A DNA stretch of 34,357 nucleotides from Candidatus Thalassarchaeum sp. (GCA_022449345.1 JAKURL010000017.1:1-34357); one strand, 5' to 3'. Positions 1 to 7,821 are shown, counted from the first letter of the stretch. Notes: generated from the letters alone by a model not told the origin. Numbers and translations are program-made.

Positions 1-146
1 CTGCCCGTCGGCGCGACTAGAATTCGGTCCTTTCCTGCAACCAAATCAGCGGTTGCTGCCTCTTGCACTGGAGTTAATTCCCACCCGCGCTTCTCTACTA
101 ATTCCCGCACGCGTGGGTGCAGAAGTTCGAGAGCCTCGGCCGTCAT
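1..146 (-). CDS. DEAD/DEAH-box helicase, Lhr-like, N-terminal fragment (cut by window edge)
   Basis: Partial gene read on the minus strand from the ATG at 146-144; 48 codons remain before the edge. The translation begins MTAEALELLHPRV and continues through WELTPVQEAA to ILVAPTG. TPVQ followed by an APTG Walker A (motif I) start is the Q-motif/motif I arrangement of superfamily 2 helicases, and the spacing and LTPVQ/APTG wording resemble Lhr-like and other large archaeal DNA helicases. Only the nucleotide-binding N-terminus is visible, so the subfamily is inference. The gene lies downstream of the lipoprotein gene on the same strand with a 73-base gap holding a weak hairpin. It may have its own promoter or be read through. 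Confidence 0.72.
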   Translation of the reverse strand, partial: MTAEALELLHPRVRELVEKRGWELTPVQEAATADLVAGKDRILVAPTG

Positions 147-165
147 CGAACCTTAGGTAAAGTCC

Positions 166-187
166 GACCAACATGAACCGATTGGTC
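166..187 (-). terminator. Weak inverted repeat between lipoprotein gene and helicase gene
   Basis: GACCAA (166-171) and TTGGTC (182-187) form a perfect 6-bp stem with a 10-base loop, about 30 bases past the end of the lipoprotein gene. It lacks a strong T run. It could be a transcript 3' end or chance. Confidence 0.2.
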
Positions 188-219
188 TAACGGAGTTCAT
201 TAGGAAACCAGAATTTGAA

Positions 220-1242
220 TTACTGATGAGGTGGAATTTCATCCGACCAATGATCCATCTCGTTGAGAGTTATTGTGACATTGACAATTTCACCATTCTC
301 CCAGTAGTCAACAGCGATGAAGGTCGGCCTGTCATCGAATACTTCCCAACATTCTATGGCTCTAGCGAGAAGGTTGTCGTAGTCGTTGACATCAGATGAG
401 CGTACTGGATCTGCAAAGCCCCAAGGCGTGCTTAGCCAGTTGTTTAGATGCCAAGCCTCAGTCTCACCATTGCCCCTTCCAACTGTGCAGGACATCTCGC
501 TTTCCTCATCTTCCCCATACGGCGTATCCCAAGAGTGGGTCCAAGCGTGGTGTAGCCATGGCCATCGCTCATCATAGGAATAATCCCAAAACACAACCAG
601 AGTTTTTCCGGTGAGTACCATATCTCCGAGCATCGGCCACTCTTCTCCAACTTGGTGAACCCAAGCCTTGTCGCTCATTCCGGTGACATTGAACAAATAA
701 TCCACGTGTTCACCGGGAACATAATTCTCGATTAGAAGAGTAACGACATCGCCTGAACTATTGTTCATCAATGAGTTCAGTTGACTCAACCAAGCAAAGG
801 CATCAACCTCTGAGTACATACATGGATGTGGGAAGGCATCGGGACTGCCGTGACAAAATCGAACATCCTCTTTTTCGGTATCATCATTGGTCAAATGATG
901 GATATCGATCATGAAAGCTCGAATACCTCCATCCCATTGCGCTTGTAGAGCAGTGTAGTGATTTAATGCCAACCAAACCTCATCTTCAACAGTTGAAAAT
1001 GAGTTGTGAGTTTCTGGGAAGGTGTGATTATCATATTGGCGCTCACAGAACTTTGCTTGACCTTGACAAATCAGAACATCAGAGGCATTTCTAGGGTCAA
1101 AACCTCGTTCCATTTCCCAGCCATTTGACAGTCCGTCTCCATCCTCGTCCTCCAAAGGGTCGAGAGGTTTCTCGTTCTCTGTCGTGCAACCGGAAAGAAA
1201 CAGACTGAAGGCGATTAGTACAGCACCGAAAGCCCGATTCAT
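220..1242 (-). CDS. Secreted lipoprotein with PLC-like phosphodiesterase (PI-PLC X type) domain
   Basis: I chose the ATG at 1242 over the one at 1269 because it gives a compact signal peptide (MNRAFGAVLIAF..) ending in the lipobox LSGC, with Cys19 as the lipidated residue. The gene then encodes 340 residues. After the Cys come an acidic linker and a DEDGDGLSNGWE loop (about 32-43), typical of thrombospondin type-3/Ca-binding repeats. The main domain carries THNSF (His79), then QWDGGIRAFMIDIH, then FCHG (His131). This spacing of two histidines around a DIR/DIH-like segment is the signature of the PI-PLC X / PLC-like phosphodiesterase superfamily. The protein probably sits on the outer face of the membrane. 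Substrate is unknown: bacterial-type relatives cleave phosphoinositides or GPI-like head groups, and archaeal lipids are different. It is divergent from the membrane protein gene starting at 1308. Confidence 0.75.
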   Translation of the reverse strand: MNRAFGAVLIAFSLFLSGCTTENEKPLDPLEDEDGDGLSNGWEMERGFDPRNASDVLICQGQAKFCERQYDNHTFPETHNSFSTVEDEVWLALNHYTALQAQWDGGIRAFMIDIHHLTNDDTEKEDVRFCHGSPDAFPHPCMYSEVDAFAWLSQLNSLMNNSSGDVVTLLIENYVPGEHVDYLFNVTGMSDKAWVHQVGEEWPMLGDMVLTGKTLVVFWDYSYDERWPWLHHAWTHSWDTPYGEDEESEMSCTVGRGNGETEAWHLNNWLSTPWGFADPVRSSDVNDYDNLLARAIECWEVFDDRPTFIAVDYWENGEIVNVTITLNEMDHWSDEIPPHQ

Positions 1243-1307
1243 AGACTCCCGAGGTATCGTTTCAAACATGAATCCATTGGAACGTCACGCGATAAGTGAG
1301 ATAATCC

Positions 1308-2252
1308 ATGAGCGTGACCCAACAGGCGATGGCAGGTCCTTTCAAGCGACTGAACAACACTTTTCGAAGATGGTGGATGAGTCATAAGGACAACCATTTC
1401 CGCATAGTTACATCGTTGACCATATTGTCTGTAGCTGCAACCATCTGGGGTATCCTATTCTTGTTCGTACTAGGTGGAACTACAGATGAATCAAAGGAGA
1501 TGTGGGTTCCTTGGAGTTGGCTCGGACTAATCTTGGGCGGAACTCTCGCCTTTTGGCTAGTGCCTGAATTCATGGTTTACCTAAGTCAAAAGGCCGCTCT
1601 TGACGAAGTCCTACTGCTAGATTCACGCCCTGAAGTTCTCAGACGACGGAAGGAAGCCGAGGAGGCAGCAGATATGCTAGGCCCAGCGTACCAAGCGCAT
1701 CTCGTTCGACTCTACAATGACTTGGGAATCAAAGTCAGTGCTAGGTTTAGGCACATTAATCCAGCTGTAAATAGGACTACTGACCCAGCCACAGAATTTT
1801 CCGACGACACAGGCGACATGGTTTCTGAGCCATGGGATGAAATTAGTCTAGAATCAGAACACAGCGTTTCTTCGCAATTCCTAACCTCGTGGTGGAATAC
1901 CAAAGATTCACGATTGTCTAGATTGCTTCCAAGAGCAAAGATACTACGCGAGGCTGACGCCAACCGGGCAGTCCTCGGATTCAGTTCGATTAGTGCTGCA
2001 CTATTGCTTTACAACATGATATTCGGACTTGCGATACCAGAGAGCGGCGGTTCTAGGGAATTCACGGTCGACCTCACTATGATGCTTGCCGGAGAAGCCT
2101 CAATTCACATCATTGCGCCCCACTTTGATGGCGTAGGCAGCCTACTAGCCGCTGCTGCTCTAACTCTGGTTTTCTTAACCACACCTACGGACCAAAATCG
2201 GCCCTCAAGTTCACCAACTAGCAAGGATTCGGCAACTTACGAGGAGGAGTGA
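1308..2252 (+). CDS. Membrane protein of unknown function, co-transcribed with signal peptidase
   Basis: A 314-residue protein I do not recognise as a named family. Predicted membrane helices are at about 33-55, 69-91, 221-243 and 277-292. Between helices 2 and 3 lies a hydrophilic region of about 130 residues; it begins with a charged helix (VLRRRKEAEEAAD) and includes an acidic, Ser/Thr-rich stretch. The C-terminus is polar and acidic. Its stop codon overlaps the GTG start of the signal peptidase (GTGA at 2249-2252), which strongly implies translational coupling. Start: ATG at 1308 gives a basic N-terminus (FKRLNNTFRRWW) before helix 1; an ATG at 1329 is a possible alternative. The coupling suggests a role at the membrane, possibly with protein export, but that is inference. 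Confidence 0.8.
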   Translation: MSVTQQAMAGPFKRLNNTFRRWWMSHKDNHFRIVTSLTILSVAATIWGILFLFVLGGTTDESKEMWVPWSWLGLILGGTLAFWLVPEFMVYLSQKAALDEVLLLDSRPEVLRRRKEAEEAADMLGPAYQAHLVRLYNDLGIKVSARFRHINPAVNRTTDPATEFSDDTGDMVSEPWDEISLESEHSVSSQFLTSWWNTKDSRLSRLLPRAKILREADANRAVLGFSSISAALLLYNMIFGLAIPESGGSREFTVDLTMMLAGEASIHIIAPHFDGVGSLLAAAALTLVFLTTPTDQNRPSSSPTSKDSATYEEE

Positions 2253-3052
2253 TTGTGGATTTCCATGTCATCAAGAGAGAGGCAAGCCTAGCGATTGGCT
2301 TGGTCATACTTCTCCTAGGCTCTATGACCATTGCAACGGGATCATATCCTCCGATGGTTGTTGTTGAATCAGGCTCAATGATGCACGACCCAGAGAAGGG
2401 TTCAGTCGGGGCAATAGATCCTGGCGATTTGGTTCTGGTAATGTCGCCTGACCGGCATGAAATCATCACCTTTGCAGAGGCCACACAAGATGGTGGCGAA
2501 CACGATGGCTACGAAACTCATGGAATGCCTGGAGACGTCATCATATTCCGTAAGAACGGTGGAAGCGATACCCCAGTTATCCATCGAGCTCTAATCAAAG
2601 CAGTAGAGAATCCAAGCGGAGGTTGGGATGTGCTAGGAACGGACATAGTTGGTGCTGAATCAATCACCGTGGAATTGGATTACGATTGCTATCATGGCAA
2701 CTCAAAACTAACAATCAGTAATTGGATACCTCAGCATGAGGGCTACATTACCACAGGAGATAATCGATGGAGCAATGGTTGCCAATACGATCAGCAATCG
2801 CTTACAGATGAGGATGGAAATCTGGTGACAGCAATCAAGGATGAATGGATTATTGGTACCGCTTCGATGGAGATTCCTTGGGTCGGGGCGGTTAAGCTCT
2901 ACGCAAGCGGAACATCGGACCAAGTCACCAGTAATTCTTGGAGCAATCTTGCTGTATTTGTGGCAATAGTAATCTCCGCACCAGTAATAATTGAGATGAT
3001 TACAGACCGAGTAAATGGCAAGAAAGAAAATCAATCCGATGAAGAGGAATAA
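2249..3052 (+). CDS. Signal peptidase I, archaeal/ER type (S26B)
   Basis: Cleaves signal peptides from Sec- or Tat-exported proteins at the outer face of the membrane. 267 residues from a GTG start. An N-terminal membrane helix (about 13-33) is followed by box B ESGSMMH with catalytic Ser43. Next are GDVIIF and box D VIHRAL, where His112 replaces the bacterial Lys general base, as in archaeal and ER Sec11 enzymes. Box E is TTGDNRWSNG, with Asp171 and a further Asp181. The segment IIGTASMEIPWVGAVKLY is the usual end of the catalytic domain. A second helix lies at about 232-252, then a short acidic tail. It is longer than many archaeal signal peptidases because of inserted loops at about 65-93 and 115-160. 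It overlaps the upstream membrane protein gene by 4 bases. Confidence 0.92.
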   Translation: MIVDFHVIKREASLAIGLVILLLGSMTIATGSYPPMVVVESGSMMHDPEKGSVGAIDPGDLVLVMSPDRHEIITFAEATQDGGEHDGYETHGMPGDVIIFRKNGGSDTPVIHRALIKAVENPSGGWDVLGTDIVGAESITVELDYDCYHGNSKLTISNWIPQHEGYITTGDNRWSNGCQYDQQSLTDEDGNLVTAIKDEWIIGTASMEIPWVGAVKLYASGTSDQVTSNSWSNLAVFVAIVISAPVIIEMITDRVNGKKENQSDEEE

Positions 3053-3067
3053 TCCGCTCAGGATTGC

Positions 3068-4579
3068 CTAACTTACCAAACGAGGCAGAATGATTGGAAT
3101 AATCACGATGAAGAGAACGATTAGACTACTCATCGAACTCAATCGATTTGCGGCATTCTCTATCCTAATCGGGTCTCCGCCACGCATAATGAATCGCATA
3201 GTTGAGTGAGCGGCATCCCTGAAGATGTGGCCTCCATCGAATGGAATCATCGGAATTAGGTTTGCAAATCCTAACAAGAAGTTAATCCAAGCCAGCCAGA
3301 AAAGGAAATCGAAGGTATCGAGCATTCCGGCTGTTCCGAGAGTAGATGCGATTACTCCATCACCTGCAATCAACATCGAGCGCTCCTGTTGAGGCATTGT
3401 GTGCCCATCAAATTGAATCGGAATCGCAAGCAAAACTAGTGGTGCTACGAGTAATACCAAACCCTTCTGCATTCCACTCAGGTCATCATCAGCTAAAAAT
3501 CTCCAACCATCGACAGCTGCAGTGTTACTGCGAAGATTGCTAACACCTACAAATGGGTCGCCTTGTTCAATTTCTAGTTCCTCCATCACCCTTTCAGTTT
3601 CTTCCAAATCGCAACCTTCGGTTTGTTGGCACTGATCCATATGATATTGCCAACGGTCTGTGAAGGTGATTTCGATTACTCTGGTCTCTAAGCCTTCAGT
3701 CGGTAAAGAAATCACAGTAAAACTTGCAACTTCTCCAGACGAATAATTCTTCATCACCTCGGTAAAGTCTTGGTAATCTGAGACTCTTTCATCATCGATA
3801 TGGGTAATCGTTTCGTAAGGCAATAATCCAGATTCTTCGGCTCCAGTTTCCTTGATTATTCCAGTTGCATGAACACCTGGGTTTTCTGCAACAAATCCAT
3901 TTGCGGTCGCCGACAACAATACTAGAACCACTATGGTTGCCAGAAGATTAATCGATGGCCCTGCTGCATACAATCGTATTCTTTCTCTTCGAGGTGCCCG
4001 CATCATTTCCTCATATTCAGGTTCGGCGAAGGCTCCCACTGGCAAAGGACCGGCGAGTAATAATCCGAATGAACGAACTTGCATCCCATGTGCTCGAGCT
4101 TGAATACCATGGCTATATTCATGGATAATGAGGGCAATAATCAAGGCGATTAGTGGCCATTTTAGAGGGACAAAACTAGTCACTCCAGGAATCAAAAGTA
4201 AGTCAGATGCGGGCAATACATTTTGTTCAGCAGGTGCAGCAGCGGTTGCCAACGCTGCAGAGATTATCAGTAGGATTACACCAAACATTACGATGAAGCA
4301 TAACCAAATAGAAAACTCACCGTAAGCTCTCCACAATTTTCGTGGTTTAGCCAGTTGTTCAAGTGCAACCTTGCCCTTGCCGGTGCGTAGCATCAGTATG
4401 ATCCCGAGGACTCTAGTTGCGTTCCATCTATCCAGTGTACCATTCTGTTCAAGGTAGACCAAAGCGAAGTACCACGCACCGACTATTGCAATAGCCCAGA
4501 TAGGAGCCCAACCTCGTACTCCTGCCCAAGCCAGCAGTCCAAGAAAGAGGATTTGATTCAGGCTCAGCCCTCTTTCCAT
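3068..4579 (-). CDS. M50 family membrane metalloprotease (site-2 protease type) with PDZ-like domain
   Basis: Intramembrane zinc protease; family members cut membrane-spanning substrates, for example regulatory proteins. 503 residues with multiple membrane helices. The zinc motif IIHEYSHGIQARAHG has H153, E154 and H157 inside a helix. It is followed by GPLPVGAFAEPEYEEM, common in archaeal S2P homologues. A PDZ-like domain occupies about 230-290 (GAEESGLLPYETITHIDDERV). The third zinc ligand motif is LIPMIPFDGGHIF, with Asp448. A GGAG ribosome-binding site lies 5 bases upstream of the ATG. It converges on the signal peptidase gene with a 15-base gap. The substrate is not predictable from context. 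Confidence 0.93.
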   Translation of the reverse strand: MERGLSLNQILFLGLLAWAGVRGWAPIWAIAIVGAWYFALVYLEQNGTLDRWNATRVLGIILMLRTGKGKVALEQLAKPRKLWRAYGEFSIWLCFIVMFGVILLIISAALATAAAPAEQNVLPASDLLLIPGVTSFVPLKWPLIALIIALIIHEYSHGIQARAHGMQVRSFGLLLAGPLPVGAFAEPEYEEMMRAPRRERIRLYAAGPSINLLATIVVLVLLSATANGFVAENPGVHATGIIKETGAEESGLLPYETITHIDDERVSDYQDFTEVMKNYSSGEVASFTVISLPTEGLETRVIEITFTDRWQYHMDQCQQTEGCDLEETERVMEELEIEQGDPFVGVSNLRSNTAAVDGWRFLADDDLSGMQKGLVLLVAPLVLLAIPIQFDGHTMPQQERSMLIAGDGVIASTLGTAGMLDTFDFLFWLAWINFLLGFANLIPMIPFDGGHIFRDAAHSTMRFIMRGGDPIRIENAANRLSSMSSLIVLFIVIIPIILPRLVS

Positions 4580-4661
4580 GAATCTCCGTCGCTGTAGCCC
4601 CCACTTGAATACTCGTCAATCACTACACAACTGACTTGACCTGATACGGACTCGGCTACCC

Positions 4662-4856
4662 ATGGCCGAGAAGGGTGATATGGCTGAACGCAGGCGTTCT
4701 CGGGAGATAGATAGCCTGCGTCGTGATACCGATGCCGTTGCTAGACTACTTCGACAGGCTAGATTAGATGAAATTCGTCAAGATCTCGAGGAAGCAAAGT
4801 CTCAACTCGATTCTACTGAATCAAGACTGTCAGGAGATTCAACTGAGAATAAGTAA
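4662..4856 (+). CDS. Small charged coiled-coil protein
   Basis: 64 residues, almost entirely helical, with many Arg and Glu (MAERRRSREIDSLRRDTDAV, then LLRQARLDEIRQDLEEAKSQ). Heptad-like spacing suggests a coiled coil, ending in a Ser/Thr-rich acidic tail. No family recognised. The ATG at 4680 (residue 7) has a GGGTGAT sequence directly upstream and is an equally likely start. The gene is divergent from the M50 protease gene (82-base gap) and converges on hjc with 5 bases between. The compact placement between two real genes and protein-like composition support it. Confidence 0.6.
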   Translation: MAEKGDMAERRRSREIDSLRRDTDAVARLLRQARLDEIRQDLEEAKSQLDSTESRLSGDSTENK

Positions 4857-4861
4857 TCAAT

Positions 4862-5464
4862 TCAGAGTCCAGACTCGGAAAGACCACTTGTCTTGAGAAT
4901 TTGTCGAGTGATATCGGCTGCACTCGTCGGAGTTTCAATCGAACGTGCGCCGTCCGAGCGACTAATCAGTGCTAGGAATCTATGCAAAGGCATTCCATCG
5001 TGCCAATTGAGGTACGGCGCACCATTTCGGGTAAGTGGTACATTCGGAATGCTTCGAGCGAGAACCCGAAGTTTTCCTGTTAGCCCTTCAACTGGGACTT
5101 TCATGACTCTCCAACTATCTCCTCTAACACCCTTCAATCGGAAAGCGTAGAGGGGTAAGAGACCGCATCTTTCTCCAGTCCTCTGCAAAGCGTCGTACTG
5201 CTTTTTTGTGCGTCCTGAAAGGTAGATTTTGTCGGTCTTGGAAGATTTGACCTCAATTGGCATACACATGTCTCCTCGCAGAGCGAGAATATCTCCAGTC
5301 CCTTCCGAGCCGCTACCTGGGGCTCTGACTACCAAGAAAGGACGTTGACAGACTTGCATAGCCCGCGCCCGTTCAACTTCCGTGCAAGAGCGGGTGATTG
5401 CAATCACACCCTTGCGCTCACCTGCGAGTACCGAGCGCAATTCCCGCTCGTAGACCCCAGCCAT
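4862..5464 (-). CDS. hjc: Archaeal Holliday junction resolvase Hjc-like nuclease
   Basis: Structure-selective endonuclease of the PD-(D/E)XK fold that cuts four-way DNA junctions in recombination and fork repair. The N-terminus carries YERELRSVL (Glu7), then FLVVRAPGSGSEGTGDILAL with the basic/Ser loop and catalytic Asp, then IEVKSSK with the E-x-K pair. These are the Hjc motifs in the right order. The protein has 200 residues, longer than typical Hjc (around 120-150), with an extra C-terminal region of about 80 residues (from about 120) not needed for the fold. It is divergent from the RuvX/YqgF-like gene (134-base gap), so the two may share a promoter region. Confidence 0.85.
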   Translation of the reverse strand: MAGVYERELRSVLAGERKGVIAITRSCTEVERARAMQVCQRPFLVVRAPGSGSEGTGDILALRGDMCMPIEVKSSKTDKIYLSGRTKKQYDALQRTGERCGLLPLYAFRLKGVRGDSWRVMKVPVEGLTGKLRVLARSIPNVPLTRNGAPYLNWHDGMPLHRFLALISRSDGARSIETPTSAADITRQILKTSGLSESGL

Positions 5465-5598
5465 GTGCCTAGCGTATTGTCAGGGTTCTTGACGACATCG
5501 CTTGCGATAGCCTCGGAGTGTAGCGTTTCGAGGTTTCCTTCACAATTCGGTGGTTAGGTCTTGCGAGGTTAGTAAATCTTGTAATTGGTGAATCTATA

Positions 5599-6396
5599 GT
5601 GGCAACGATTGAAGGCAGGGTGCAATACTGGCAACTTGTGGCAGAGGTTGCAGTCCGCACTGAGGATTTCCGATTAGCCTACAGATTACTAGATCGATTA
5701 CGTGATTCTGGTATAGAACACGTACAGATTGCCCCAGAGTATCCCATTCCTACTGGGGTTGATTACTGGATTGCCTCTCACGCTGAAGTAGGACAGACCA
5801 AGGATGCTAGAGGAGTTGGTTGCGCGGTAGAAGAAATCGATTCAGTCATCGGTTCGATAATGAACAGAATTGCAGTTGGTGAAAAGGTGCAACGTATCTG
5901 TTTCGGAATCGACCCTGGCCCCCGTCCCGGACTATGTTGGATAGCTGATGGCCAACCCGCTGGCTCGATGCAAATGGAATCAGTGGACACCACTGTGGAC
6001 CATGTAATGACCATCCTGAACGATTTCAGGCCTCCAGAATCAGTTGTTCGGATTGGTAACGGCTCTCCGACGATTTCTTCCCGAATAGCAAACGTCTGTT
6101 TGGCTCGAGGCCTTTCGGTGCAATTCGTTGACGAAAGCTCAACCTCTAAGGGTTCACGCCACGACCATGTCTCAGCCGCTCAAACAATCTGTTTCAAGGA
6201 AGGGATTCCTGTTATTGAGCGTCTACAGGTAATCCCAACAGAGGGGGAAGTGAAAGAAATTCAACGACGAAGTCGTAGCATTGCCGAGGGTCGTCTAACC
6301 ATCCCTTCGAAACTTGCTCGAGCGGTAGCAGTTGGTAGATTGACCCTGAGTGAAGCAGTTGAACTTCACACTAAAAATCTCGACTACCGAGTTTGA
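5599..6396 (+). CDS. RNase H-fold protein, RuvX/YqgF-like, with N-terminal extension
   Basis: 265 residues from a GTG start. The C-terminal part has the RNase H-fold acidic set seen in YqgF/RuvX proteins: FGIDPGPRPGL (Asp105), VRIGNGSP, FVDESSTSKGS (Glu179) and HDHVSAAQTI (Asp189). In the known family these residues bind metal and cut nucleic acid, in resolvase-like or rRNA-processing roles. The first 95 residues form a separate mostly helical domain I do not recognise, and a basic helical tail follows (KEIQRRSRSIAEGRL). The gene sits head-to-head with hjc, so a role with DNA junctions is plausible but inferred. It ends 4 bases from the convergent macrodomain gene. Confidence 0.7.
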   Translation: MATIEGRVQYWQLVAEVAVRTEDFRLAYRLLDRLRDSGIEHVQIAPEYPIPTGVDYWIASHAEVGQTKDARGVGCAVEEIDSVIGSIMNRIAVGEKVQRICFGIDPGPRPGLCWIADGQPAGSMQMESVDTTVDHVMTILNDFRPPESVVRIGNGSPTISSRIANVCLARGLSVQFVDESSTSKGSRHDHVSAAQTICFKEGIPVIERLQVIPTEGEVKEIQRRSRSIAEGRLTIPSKLARAVAVGRLTLSEAVELHTKNLDYRV

Positions 6397-6400
6397 GCAA

Positions 6401-7042
6401 TCAAGCATACTTGCCGCGCCTGTATGCGCGGGTTTGATCTACGCCTGGAAATCGATCTTCCGATTCACGATAGACTGTTTTCATATTATTGAGGAAGTTA
6501 TTCTCATCGGTAACGATGAGCACTTGATCTACACCAGGGTCTTGGCCATCATCCATCCATGCGAGTACGATCTCCATAGTCATCCTAGCACCTTCACGGG
6601 GTGGATACGCGAAGACATCCATACTCAAAGGAGGCATGACCAAAGTTTTTCGAGTTTTGACCTGCTCTATTTGCTCAAACATCGAAGCATAGGATTTTTT
6701 CAACAAATCCCGACGAAAATTATCTTGATTTGGCCGTCGGCAATCTGGTCCTACAACGTGAACCAAATTATCGAATGGTAGATTGAATCCAGGTGTAGTG
6801 ACCGCTTCACCTACTCCGCAGGGTTGCATATTTTCTTTACGACGTTCAACCGCAATGCCGTGACAGAACTCCCGAAGTTCAGGTCCCGCCTTTTGGTGAA
6901 TTTTCTCGTCCAAGCCTTCTCTTCCGGCTAGCCTATTATTCGCAGTAGTAACCAGAACGTCCCCTTCTACGCGGAGTATGTTTCCAAAAAGGACTCGAAC
7001 ATCACCATATTGGCATTGTCGGACAATGACAGTCTCCACCAT
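6401..7042 (-). CDS. Macrodomain (ADP-ribose-binding) family protein
   Basis: 213 residues. The fold is indicated by QYGDVRVLFGNILRVEGDVL, then VTTANNRLAG (binding loop 1, Asn35/Asn36), GLDEKIHQKAGPEL, the GEAVTTPGFNLPFDNLVHVVGPD strand pair, and PPLSMDVFAYPPREGA (binding loop 2, about 137-152). Macrodomains bind ADP-ribose or remove it from proteins, nucleic acids or O-acetyl-ADP-ribose. Both loops deviate from consensus: the usual glycine run after loop 1 reads GREGL and the usual S-T/S-G-hydrophobic-G/F loop reads SMDVFAYP. Ligand preference may therefore differ. It is divergent from the AsnC-domain gene and convergent with the RuvX-like gene. Confidence 0.82.
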   Translation of the reverse strand: MVETVIVRQCQYGDVRVLFGNILRVEGDVLVTTANNRLAGREGLDEKIHQKAGPELREFCHGIAVERRKENMQPCGVGEAVTTPGFNLPFDNLVHVVGPDCRRPNQDNFRRDLLKKSYASMFEQIEQVKTRKTLVMPPLSMDVFAYPPREGARMTMEIVLAWMDDGQDPGVDQVLIVTDENNFLNNMKTVYRESEDRFPGVDQTRAYRRGKYA

Positions 7043-7148
7043 ATATGTGCGAGAGGAGGCCGTCTGCTATCACCTCTTCGTCGGTCAATTCCCAATTCTC
7101 TCTGACTGCAAAGGGTTCATCGCCACGAAGCCCTCCCATTGGATTACA

Positions 7149-7382
7149 ATGTCCGTCGGGTATGTGCTGATTAACGTCGAACCGGGTTCTGAATACGAGG
7201 TATTCAATACAACCCAAGATTTACCCTTTGTTGTCGATGCTAACCTTCTGTTTGGCGACCACGATTTAATACTCAAAATTGAGGCTGAAAACATGGGCGT
7301 AATCGCTCGATTAGTTGTCGATCACCTACGTTCAATCGACGGTGTTCTCAACACAAAAACCCTCGCTTGTGCGGAATTTTGA
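7149..7382 (+). CDS. Stand-alone Lrp/AsnC ligand-binding (RAM) domain protein
   Basis: 77 residues beginning MSVGYVLINVEPG and including LLFGDHDLILKIEA and IDGVLNTKTLACAEF. This is the complete regulation-of-amino-acid-metabolism (RAM/AsnC) alpha-beta sandwich, without the DNA-binding HTH half. Such stand-alone domains form dimers or octamers that bind amino acids and may modulate full-length Lrp proteins or enzymes. I chose the ATG at 7149: the frame stays open upstream to 6978, but that part overlaps the macrodomain gene and has no family character. MC1 follows on the same strand after 130 bases. Confidence 0.82.
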   Translation: MSVGYVLINVEPGSEYEVFNTTQDLPFVVDANLLFGDHDLILKIEAENMGVIARLVVDHLRSIDGVLNTKTLACAEF

Positions 7383-7496
7383 GTTAATTTTTCGGCTCTA
7401 AAAGCCTCTTGGATTTTCCAAAAAGGTACCCACAGCGGCGCAGTAATGCGATTATCCGCCTCAAACTTCATAATCTCCCCGAGTCGCCCGCCTTGC

Positions 7497-7503
7497 GGAG
7501 GTG
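7497..7503 (+). promoter_or_regulatory. Ribosome-binding site of the MC1 gene
   Basis: GGAGGTG at 7497-7503 lies 9 bases before the ATG at 7513. It decides that start over the in-frame GTG at 7501, which lies within the site itself. Confidence 0.6.
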
Positions 7504-7512
7504 GATAATTCA

Positions 7513-7773
7513 ATGTCTAAGAAATACTTCGTGTTGATGGAAGGCGGAAATGACACTGCTCAGGTGTTTGTCAGCAAGCAACCACGCGGTGCCGCTCTGA
7601 AAGCAGCTACACGTGGTCACGAGCAGATCGAGCTGCGCGAGCGCGGTACGAACAAGGTGCATTGCTTCACAGGCTCGACCGCAATGGTCGCTAAGCCTGC
7701 GAACGGACCAGCATGGCTTCCTGCTAGAATCAAGAAGGCCAATGTGAAGAAGACCGGCATCAAGCACCTCTGA
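7513..7773 (+). CDS. Non-histone chromosomal protein MC1
   Basis: 86-residue basic DNA-bending protein of archaeal chromatin; MC1 binds as a monomer and strongly kinks DNA. Recognised by KYFVLMEGG, then VFVSKQPRGAALKAATRG, RERGTNKVHCFTG and GPAWLPARIKKANVKKTGI. These match the MC1 order of KQPR-AALKAA, LRERGT-KVH and AWMP-I-KP-VKK blocks over almost the full family length (about 90). It has a good ribosome-binding site and stands alone as a + strand gene, as expected for an abundant chromatin protein. A GC-rich hairpin follows within 50 bases. MC1 occurs in Methanosarcina and haloarchaea; here it supports a euryarchaeal host. Confidence 0.93.
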   Translation: MSKKYFVLMEGGNDTAQVFVSKQPRGAALKAATRGHEQIELRERGTNKVHCFTGSTAMVAKPANGPAWLPARIKKANVKKTGIKHL

Positions 7774-7821
7774 TTCACTCAGAGTGCGCCGATCTTCTAC
7801 TATCTGCGCCAATTCTCGTAA

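Noticed and set aside
5465-5598. Possible tRNA-like stretch between hjc and the RuvX-like gene (TTCGAGG, short palindrome ATCGC-TT-GCGAT)
   Set aside because: No cloverleaf could be drawn: acceptor and anticodon stems do not pair, so it is left as a promoter region.
6350-6781. 143-codon + strand open frame
   Set aside because: It lies opposite the macrodomain gene, whose minus-strand product has clear family motifs. The + strand translation has no domain character.
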